Positions 56,376 to 64,000 of a stretch of DNA of 64,000 nucleotides are shown one piece after another; the first letter of the stretch is position 1; each line of letters begins with the position of its first letter. Source of the DNA: Elymus sibiricus. Taxonomy: Eukaryota > Streptophyta > Magnoliopsida > Poales > Poaceae. The stretch lies in assembly GCA_039707655.1 (NCBI GenBank), contig CM077665.1, forward strand, positions 439,517,531 through 439,581,530. Direction: 5' to 3'. Below the pieces are notes generated by a model, which searched no databases, was not told where the DNA came from, and saw only the letters and a program-made list of their open reading frames with translations. Made by a program: the position numbers and the translations under genes.

Positions 56376-58497
56376 CTAAGCGTTCTTGGGCTGATCTCCT
56401 CCGGTTGTTGATGAAGGAGTCGAGAGAACATCGTCGGTGAAGATCTCTGCAGATGTCGTGGATGGAGTTGGAGTGGCAACTGGAGGAACTGGAGCTAATG
56501 GAGCTGAGGTGACAGTAGCAGGAGCTGATGAAGAGGGCCTCAAGTCTGGAGCTGGCACGGTGGCTGATCTGGCCTGGGTGGTGAAGTGTGTGCCTGGCCT
56601 GAGAGGTGAGTCATCCTCATCATCATCATCATCAGAAGTAGAATGAGGAAGAGGCACTGAGTCAACTTCCTTCTTGAGCTCATTGACTGTCTTGGTCAGC
56701 CCATCTACCTTATCATTAAGGGTCTTGATCCTGTTCTCAAAGATCCTCACAAGACTGTTTTGGTTGTTCAGAATATCCTTAATGTCCTTCTGTATGCCCT
56801 GAACTGATGAGATCAAAAGATCCATTTGGTCGTTCCTGGATCTAGGGACTTGAGCACTAGTGGCTCTAGCTGCCTCTGCCTCTGTCTGAGCTGCAGCAGA
56901 TGTGGGATGTTCTGAATCCATCACCACAATGTTGTCCTCTAAATCTGGCTGTAGGGGCAAGTGGGGTCTGTCAAGAGCAAAGATGTGCTTCTCCAGCTTG
57001 GAGTTGATGAGCATCTGGATATAGGGTGCATAGCAGCAAGAGCGCTTCTGATCAGCAGCAACCCTCTTATCTGTCTCAACAATCAAGTCCATGACTCTAA
57101 TCCTGGTGTGTCTGTCAAGATGGATTAGCATGTTGATGGAGTAGCCTCTGATCATCTTGTCATCTCTTGACTTGGGCATCAAAGTATGCCTCAGAATGGT
57201 GTTCATGGTACGAAGGCCAGCCTGGAGAAAGTAGATGGATCCTAACTTGTGAGACTTCACATGAGCAGCAGGGATCTCATTGGACATGTTAGCCATAGCG
57301 TTGTGGCTCTCCTTGGATTCTGAGTAGACATCCAAGTCACCATCCTGTACCTCTGGGACTCCTAAGATTGCAGCCCACTCATCAACGGTGGACTCATATC
57401 TTGCTCCTTCAGTCATCCATACAATCCTACCATCTCCATAGAAATATGCAGTGGAGTAGAATTGCATGATCATCTCATCATTCCATGTTGTAAACTCTCT
57501 GCCAACAAACTCATCCAAACCAATGCAGTGAAAGTTGTCTTGAACACTTGGAAAATAGTCTTCATTCTCCTTAATGAATTTCCAGTCCACATATCTCATG
57601 TCACTCACAGCTGGACTCTTGTCAAACAGCATAGTCTCATAAAAATCCTATTGCTCCTTGGTATAGAATCTGTAGTCCACAACTATCTTTCTCCTTTGGG
57701 CATATGGATCAGTAGCTCTCCATGCCCTCAAACCGGAATCCTTCCTCTTCTTCATATCTTCAGCAAGGGGATAGCTGGCATTATGAACTGGAAGGTATGG
57801 CCTGAGCTTCATCAAAGCAGACATAGCATCTTCATCCTCAACTCTGGAGGTGGTTCCCTTGTTCTTTTCAGAAGCAGGAATTTGCCTGGACAATCTCTTG
57901 GGCTTTTCAGCAGCAGCCTTCTTGGGAGCAGACTTGGTGCTTTTGGATGTGCTAGTCTTTGGCATAGCATCATCCATAAGCTTCTTTTTCTTCTTGGGAG
58001 GGGCCTTCTCAACATGTTCTTCCTCCTCCTCAGCAGCAGCACCAGCAGCCTCCTCTGGGTCTTCAAACATAGAAGTTTGCCTGCCAGTGACATAGACAAT
58101 CCTCTTCCTAGCTCTCTTCTTCTCCCCTGCCTTCTTAGGCATAGACTTCTTTGGGGGTGACTCAAGGTGAAGAGCCATCTTTGCCCTAGCACCCTCAGGT
58201 GCTCTCATAGCTTCTGAGCTGGCATACCTTCCTGACAGCTCTCCTTGAAGAGGTAGCTTCATTTGCGGATTTCTTGGCAGCCTTCTCTTGCTTCTTGGCA
58301 AGAATCTCTTCTGGCACAAAGTCTGAATCCTCCTCATCTGAATTCAACTTCTTCCTGGCCCTTGTAGCAGTCTTGGGGAACCCATGAGAACTGGGAGTGC
58401 CTGGATCTGAAGGTGAACTAGACTCAGGACTAGTGCCTGAATCCATCTCAACACTCTGCTCTTGGAAGTTGTTCTCACTGTCCTCAGCACTTGACAT
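56376..58497 (-). pseudogene. C1 large ORF: putative plant transposon protein
   Basis: ATG 58497 (MSSAEDSENNFQEQSVEMDS). Ser/Glu-rich start, then Lys/Arg-rich stretches (KKQEKAAKKSANEATSSRR). A single-base frameshift lies near 58225-58240. The next frame runs to TAG 57645-57647, then resumes in the same frame to 56376. The central domain has SDMRYVDWKFIKENEDYFPS, WNDEMIMQFYSTAYFYGDGR, IVWMTEGARYESTVDEWAAI and QMLINSKLEKHIFALDRP, resembling the 'putative plant transposon protein' family. C-terminal: a coiled coil (NDKVDGLTKTVNELKKEVDS), an acidic DDDDDEDD run and a Pro/Thr/Ser tail. About 700 residues if unbroken. Function unknown; the copy is inactive. Confidence 0.78.
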
Positions 58498-58918
58498 ACT
58501 GACCCTGTGAATAGAGTATAGAGGAGCAGAAGAAGATGAGTCATCACAAAATTGCAGCTGTTTTTGAAAATTTGAATAAAAGATTCTCAAGGTTTACATT
58601 CTGTCACATGAAAATCGGTACAGCCGAGGCAAAAATTTCGGTGCTACCGAGAATGACTTTCTCTTTAACAGAAACTTGGCACTCTTTGCGGTGAGACCGA
58701 AAAGGAGTACTCGGTTTCACCGAGATAGTTCTCAGCAGCTCAGAAAGGCAAATCGGTGATACCAATTTGTTTGCTTCGGTTCTACCGAGTTCCATCGGGC
58801 GGACGGTAAACCCTAGAAAATCGATCATTCGCTATCTACTGGAAGTTTCTCGTGCATAGGAAGACGTGCAAACAGTGGCTTATAGATAAAATAACTTTAT
58901 TGCGCAAGAATCGTACGG
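58498..58918 (-). other. C1 region upstream of the large ORF, with six more palindromes
   Basis: Bases 58612-58790 hold TCGGT-N3-ACCGA-type units near 58613, 58636, 58686, 58710, 58752 and 58778, three of them with a changed arm base. No other gene up to the N2 insertion at 58919. TACGG at 58914-58918 should be N2's TSD. Confidence 0.75.
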
Positions 58919-59238
58919 TGTCATGGATTTGTCACGGCAAGATGTCCGGGTTAGCGGACTTTAGGTGTGAGGCCATCGCAACTATGTGGCGGCTTGAGAG
59001 GGGTTGGTCGGAATCGAGAGACACGAGTTTACCCAGGTTCGGCCCCTCCGATGGAGGTAAAAGCCTACGTCCTGCTTGTCTTGTATTGATGACGATGACG
59101 ATCTCGGTTACAAGGGTGCGGAGTCGCTACCTCTAATCTCGAGAGCCTCTAATCTGATTATCTCTAATGACTTGTCTCTCTAAGACCTGTCTATGGAGAC
59201 GTCTAAAAAACTTGAACCTCTTGGGGTGACCCGCCCCT

Positions 59239-59248
59239 CCTTATATAA
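59239..59248 (-). promoter_or_regulatory. TATA box in N2 3' LTR
   Basis: Minus-strand TTATATAAGG, same as N1. Confidence 0.65.
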
Positions 59249-59363
59249 GTTGAAGGGGCGGTTTACATGTAGAGTCTAAGTCGGATTGAGAGTTAACTTA
59301 TTATGACTTCCCATCGTGGGCTTCTCTTCATGGGCTTCTGAGTCCCGGGCTTCTTATCTCAGA

Positions 59364-59650
59364 CGGGCGGCTTAACCGGGCGGCTTACAACCGGGCAGCT
59401 TAACCGGGCGGCTTAACCGGGCGGCTTAACCGGGCGGCTTAACCGGGCGGCTTACAACCAGGGCTTATCTTCAAGACTCATCTTCAGGGACTCGTCTCCG
59501 GGACTTAACTATTTGCTGGGTTATAACTGTCTGACGGGTCGTAACTGTCTGCCGGGTCATAACTGTCTGCCGGGTTAACTGTCTGCCGGGTTAACTGTCT
59601 GCCGGGTTAACTGTCTGCCGGGTTAACTGTCTGTCGGGTTAACTGTCCCC
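59364..59650 (-). repeat. Two short tandem arrays in N2 LTR
   Basis: Six or seven 13-bp units then about seven 16-17-bp units. Counterparts in N1 have fewer 13-bp units (two or three), so this copy is expanded there. Confidence 0.85.
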
Positions 59651-59679
59651 GGGTCATACCGCGGGGTATATCCCCGACA

Positions 59680-59690
59680 TTAGCCCCCAG
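59680..59690 (-). other. N2 polypurine tract
   Basis: Minus-strand CTGGGGGCTAA next to the LTR. Confidence 0.8.
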
Positions 59691-59932
59691 GTTAGCTTGA
59701 ATTTATTCATGGTAACCTCTTGAAATAAGAATATGTAAAGGGACCGGTTCACTCAAAAATACCAGTTGACCAGCTCCTGAAAACTCTGAAACTCTGTCAT
59801 ATCAATACACGGATGCTGGCTCCTTGGAGAAAAAATAACCCTTATTATCAACTGCCTTGGTTTGAAAAATTCGTCTGGTTCCCTCATAACTGAGAATTCG
59901 AAGGCACATCTTCCTCATATTCATATTACCTG

Positions 59933-60445
59933 TAGCCCCCAAGTCTTAAGAGGGGAAACATAGTGATAGCCTTAAGACTTGCTTCAACATAGTGCAAACC
60001 TAGAGAAATCCAGAATGTTTATCTGAGTCACCAGTCATAAGGTGAATGTTCCACATATGTAGCCCCCAAGTACCGGGTTGTCTTGCCTGCAGCAACCTGG
60101 GACTTGTAAATGTCTTATGCTCAGAAAACTTCAGCCAGTGTAGCCCCCAAGGGCCGGGTCGTTATGTAATAATGAGCAAGAACTTGTTGTAGATCTGATC
60201 ATATAGGCTTGAGGAGCAATGTGTAGCCCCCTAGGGCCGGCTCAGTAAGACAATACTGGGCTGGGACTTAGAAAAAGATATAAAGGCCGGCTCATCTCCT
60301 TGAGATAACAGGGTCTGTTGACAATGTAATGACTTGAAAAACAGCTTGCATTAGCCCCCAAGTGCCGTGGTGCATGCTTGCAGTGACACGGGACTTGCAT
60401 ACTTGATATAAACAGGACTTGAATAATGTAGCCCCCAAGTGCCGG
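59933..60445 (-). repeat. N2 array of six PPT-like motifs
   Basis: Plus-strand 'tagccccc(a/t)ag' near 59935, 60060, 60142, 60223, 60353 and 60430; mirror image of the N1 array with matching spacing. Confidence 0.8.
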
Positions 60446-61143
60446 GTTGCATGCCTGCGGCGACTCGGGACTATTCTTCCATTGCAGAATAAAATCTTAT
60501 CCACTCTCCAGATGATGTTGCTGAAAGCCTTGCATATCAATGTTGAACCATGCTCCTTGCTGTAAGCTGGTATTTCCTGGACGAAGGAATTATACCCATT
60601 ACTCTGAAAGGGCTTTGAAAACCTCAGTCATCCAATGCTAGTTATGACAACCATAATGAAAAATCCAGCCATGTTGGCTAATAAAGATCTATTTGTTCCT
60701 ACAGAAGTTTTTTCATCATACTTAACAGCGGCTCATCTTAAGAGACAAGACCTGCAAAAATAAACAAGACATAATATATTCTGCATTGTTGTAAGGGCGG
60801 CTTGAAAAAAGCACTACCCGGAGATGTTAAAATCTTTCATAGCCTTGCTTCTTCTTTCATAATCTTGCTCTGAACCGGTTTCGAAAAACCGGCATGATAT
60901 GTATGTATGATGCAATGCATGATGTAATGTATGATGCAATGCATGATGTTCTTGCTTTCCTTCCTTTTTGTTACCAAAAACTCATATGATGGTTCTTCCT
61001 GGCTGGACTCGATGCTTGAACTCATACCAGTGCAGGGTCTCTAACGAGAGTGACCGTCAACTCCTTTGAGTGGTTCAGGGTCTCTAGGCGAGATTAACTG
61101 ATAAGAGGGCAACGAACCAGAAAGAGACACATCTGCCGGTTCT
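60446..61143 (-). other. N2 noncoding
   Basis: Matches N1 17500-17900 in reverse. 'gatgcaatgcatgatg' short repeats near 60905-60950. No gene. Confidence 0.6.
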
Positions 61144-61340
61144 GCTGGGTGGACTCATTGCTTGAACTCATACCAATACTCGGTTTCCAGGCGAGAATTG
61201 ATGAGTGCAACGTCCCAGAAAGAGACACGGACGCTGGTTTCGCTGGGTGGACTCGCTACTTGAACTCATAACAATACTCAGTTTCTAGGCGAGGATTGAT
61301 GAGCGCAGCGTCCCAGCAAGAGACACAGCAGGGCATGAGT
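61144..61340 (-). repeat. N2 two-copy tandem repeat, 98-bp period
   Basis: 'gctgggtggactc' at 61144 and 61242, each followed by 'ttgaactcata', 'aatactc' and 'gcgtcccag.aagagacac' boxes. Confidence 0.75.
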
Positions 61341-62849
61341 ATCCCTAGAGCCTAGAAGCCCCCTCTCACGTGACACAGTACGCCGTTTGAACCTTAACCA
61401 GTGCTCACGGTCTCCTGGCAAGATTAACTGATAAGCGTTCGGTGGGTCACAGTGGCTAAAAAGCCTGATTGAGAGGGTTGAAGCTTAACCCGGTGGGTTG
61501 AAAGCCCCCTAACGACCTTGTCCATGATATCAACTTGTGCACCGTCTTGTAAGCCGCCGTCATGTGGACCGCCAACTCGTAAGCCGCCGTCCTGTAAGCC
61601 GCCGTACAATGGTGCTATTTTGGCTGAAGAGCCGATCAAGAGGGTGTGTAAGCTAAACCCGATGGGTTGGAAGCCCCCAAATGACCTTATGATGATCCAA
61701 TAACTCAGGGCACCCATGTTTGAACGGTGCATCATGGCGGCTCGTCCTCTTGGGTAACCTTTAATTTTTGCTGAGAACTCGAACTTGCAAGAGATAGACT
61801 CCTCTTGAACCGGACGTTGAGCCGGATATTGAGAGCTCAGAACTTTGTGAGAGATAGATTTCTCTTGAACCGGAACTTTTTACCAATGTGGTAATTGTCA
61901 ATTCTGCCGAGTCATGTCGGTGCAGCCCCCGAGTCTTAAGTCGACTCGAGGAGTTGGCTTGAGATTCTTCATACTTGGCTGTGGCATAACCAGGCATATA
62001 GTTGACAGCGGAAACGCTGGAATGTGTTGAAGCTGAAGGTGAGGTGGCGAGTTGATGATCTTCGCGACTCTCATTGTATATCCTTTGCGTTGAGAACGCG
62101 ATGTGAATCCGCGAAAGGTTGACCTTGACCGTGGCGGGTTATAAATGATCCCGTATGGGTTGTGTCAGTAACCCGGTCGATGGTTCGTCCCGGCTGGTTG
62201 TTGACGTTAACCAAACCGTAGTGGCGGCGACTTATGTGCCTGTCCATTGAGCCATTTGGTGTAGGCAGAGGTAAGCAGCTGGTGCAGACAGATGAATCGG
62301 CCGCGGTAGTAGAAGGCGGCATGGCTGGATGAGTCGGCTGTGGCGTTGTAAGCCGGCGCAGACGGGAGAGTCAGTTGTGGCGTTGTAAGCCGGCGCAGAC
62401 GGGACAGTCGGCCACGGGCATTGTAAGCCGGCGCAGACGGGCGTTGGTGCAGAAGGACGCCAGTTGCACGCTCTCCGTATCCGTGGCACAATATTTGCTC
62501 TTGCAGGGAATAATTGTCCTGTAGGAAAATGATCACAAGCCAGAGTAACTGTTCTCGAAAGAATGACAATATATAAAAACCTGACTGGATGGATTTCACC
62601 TGATATGTTTTATCAGAAGGTATCAACCGCGGGGTTGACGATGACTTCAGCTAGCAGGGGAGTGTGCAGGAGCAGATACGAATCCAGCCCCGACCAGGCG
62701 GCTCAAAGCAGGCGGTAAGGGCGGACCAGGCGCGAGGTCGCAGCGGCGACAGCGGAGACAATGGCTTGAAGCATGACCGCAGCCGAGCCAGAGCTGGGTG
62801 GCTCATAATAGACCTTCCAGGTCGGGTTTTTTTTTATCCACCACACTTT
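61341..62849 (-). other. N2 noncoding with short repeats
   Basis: 'gtaagccgccgtc' units near 61551-61611 and three ~40-bp units with 'ttgtaagccggcgcagacggg' near 62345-62440. 'gggttggaagccccc' boxes near 61490 and 61665 match N1 16793-16985 in reverse. No gene on either strand. Confidence 0.6.
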
Positions 62850-64000
62850 CCTTAACTGGCTTCCCCACCTCTTATATCCATCCAAACAGGCCCGAGAGGG
62901 GCGTCGAGCCGGCAGGCACAGGGGGATCGGCGAGGCGGAGCCAGCGGCGAGGCGCGGCTGCGGCCGGCGGTCGCGCTGAGCCGGCGGCGAGGTGCGGCTG
63001 CGGCCAGCGGTCGCGCTGAGCCGGCGACGAGGTGCGGCTGCGGCCGACGCTTGTGAAGGCGCGGCGTGGAGCTGGCGGCGGCGTAGGCAGAGCGCGGCTG
63101 GAGCGGCTCGGAGGCGCAGGGGCGGCTCGCGGCGGCGGCTTCGAGAGGCCCCCGGCGGCTCAATGGGGGCGTGGGATGAGCCCGCGGTAGGGAGAGGCTT
63201 GGGCGAAGCCGGCGGCCGGGGGCGCGGCGCGCGGTAAGAGCAGAGGTGGCGGCGGGTTGCGGCAGAGCGGAGCTGAACCGGCGTGCGCGACGGCGGCTGT
63301 CGGAGCAGAACCGGCGGCCGCGGCCGAAGAGAAGGCCGGTCCATGCGGGGCAGAGTGGGGCCGACCGGAGATGCGGCGCATGGAGGTGGCTCGAAGCGAG
63401 CGAGGTGAGGTGAGACCGCGGCGGCGGGTCAGCGCAGCGAGGCGAGGTGAGATCGCGGCGGCGGGTCAGCGCAGCGAGGCAAGGTGAGAGCCGCGGCGGC
63501 GGGTCAGCGCAGGGAGGCAAGGTGAGAGCCGCGGCGGCGGGTCAGCATAGCGAGGCGAGGTGAGAGCCGCGGCGGCGGGTCAGCACAGTGATTGCTTGTG
63601 GCGGGGAGAGGCTGCAGCGGCTCGTCCAGCGCACGGTGGCGACGGGTCCCGAGCGGCGGCTCGCAACGCCGGAGAGGCCACAGCGGTGGCTTCCGAGCGG
63701 CAGCTCTCGGCGGGGAGAGGCCGCAGCAGCGGCTCCCGGCGGCGGCTCTCGACGGGGAGAGGCCGCAGCGGCCGCTCCCGAGCAGAGGCGGGATGCGGGA
63801 TGCAGCGGGCGCGGCGGCGGCTGGTGCGACGCGTAGGAGACGGCGCTGAGCAAGGCGAGTCGGGATGCTGAGGTGCAGGTGACAGCCGGTCGAGGTGAGC
63901 TGCGGGCGGGTCGAGGCGAGGTGGTGGCCTGGCGAAGGAGGCAAGGAGGAGCCTCGGCGACGGTGGCAAGCGAGGTGACGGTTGAGGAGGCTGGGCGAGG
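62850..64000 (-). other. N2 GC-rich stretch
   Basis: Same character as N1 14045-15420. Open frames on both strands are composition effects. Confidence 0.65.
63413..63597 (-). repeat. N2 GC-rich tandem repeat, ~38-bp unit
   Basis: About five units of 'gcggcggcgggtcagcgcag' plus 'cgaggcaaggtgagagcc', with small differences between units. Confidence 0.85.

Larger units (their letters stand above)
54266..58918 (-). mobile_element. C1: copia-like element, 3' end, cut by N2
   Basis: Minus orientation. LTR at 54266-55897, PPT right next to it, and a large ORF upstream of the PPT. The AAAAAGGGGGAGATTGAAAGC arrangement is typical of copia PPT/LTR junctions. The ORF between pol and 3' LTR recalls SIRE-type copia elements, but RT and integrase are out of view, so superfamily is an inference. 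Left flank CGGGG (54261-54265) is the expected TSD. N2 interrupts it at 58919. Confidence 0.65.
58919..59679 (-). repeat. N2 3' LTR (761 bp)
   Basis: Plus-strand limits TGTCATGGATTTGTCACGG and GGGTATATCCCCGACA. TATA at 59239-59248 (minus). Contains 13-bp 'gggcggcttaacc' units (59364-59455) and 16-17-bp 'ctgtctgccgggttaa' units (about 59525-59650). Confidence 0.93.
58919..64000 (-). mobile_element. N2: second copy of the N1 family, minus, runs out of window
   Basis: 3' LTR 58919-59679, PPT 59680-59690, then N1-like interior in reverse order: PPT-like motifs, tandem repeats, 'gggggcttccaacc' boxes, the 'ccaactcctcgagtcg' block, GC-rich stretch. No gag or pol motif. The 5' LTR and PBS are outside the window. 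Confidence 0.9.

Noticed and set aside
57462..58160. Plus-strand 232-codon frame over the C1 ORF
   Set aside because: Reverse-strand shadow of the minus-strand protein; Ser/Leu-rich translation without motif.
62207..64000. Open frames up to about 220 codons at the right end
   Set aside because: Same composition effect in N2; all six frames show it and the 38-bp repeat explains part.
1..64000. Host protein-coding or tRNA gene
   Set aside because: Every stretch could be placed in a retroelement part; the tRNA-like matches at 20645, 30873 and 45338 are primer-binding sites of 13-18 bases, not tRNA genes.

Overview
This window looks like intergenic DNA from a large grass genome, most likely a Triticeae species such as wheat, Aegilops, rye or barley. 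The basis is the kind of LTR retrotransposons present and how densely they are nested; no search was run. I find no host gene, tRNA, rRNA or CRISPR array. Nearly every base belongs to LTR retrotransposons. Boundaries below come from TG...CA termini, terminal repeats, primer-binding sites (PBS), polypurine tracts (PPT) and 5-bp target-site duplications (TSD) read from the sequence. The labels T1, A1, N1, D1, J1, D2, K1, T2, C1 and N2 are my own.

Nesting from oldest to youngest: K1 is a Ty1/copia fragment (50972-51349, minus) split by two insertions. On its left is D1, a Tekay/Del chromovirus (minus, 23864-50971). On its right is T2, a Tat-like gypsy element (minus, from 51350). D1's left LTR was hit by T1, a Tat-like gypsy element (plus, 1-23863). 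T1's antisense gene was hit by A1, an Athila-like element (minus, 5862-22057, TSD TTGGC). A1's gag was hit by N1, a non-coding Tat-like element (plus, 12819-19510, TSD GGAAT). D1's right LTR was hit by J1, a short non-autonomous element (minus, 32780-36162, TSD CAAGT/CAAGC), and by D2, a complete 12.6-kb Tekay element (minus, 36205-48768, TSD CTACC). T2's antisense gene was hit by C1, a copia-like element (minus, from 54266). C1 was hit by N2, a second copy of the N1 family (minus, 58919 to the window end).

Coding content is retroelement only: RNase H-integrase (T1); gag, protease and an ATHILA ORF-1-like protein but no RT or integrase (A1); gag-pol with chromodomains plus an extra ORF upstream of gag (D1, D2); antisense proteins resembling the 'putative gypsy type transposon' family (T1, T2); and a protein resembling the 'putative plant transposon protein' family (C1). 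Most frames are broken. Intact ones are the D2 upstream ORF and the A1 ORF-1-like gene.

The least ordinary signals are these. C1 carries a 13-bp palindrome, TCGGT-N3-ACCGA, in two clusters, inside an LTR that also has 147-bp inverted termini. The N1/N2 family multiplies a PPT-like motif upstream of its true PPT. Several otherwise different LTRs share one block downstream of the TATA box. A1 has an LTR-like segment where reverse transcriptase and integrase should be. The T1 antisense gene has a candidate promoter of its own.
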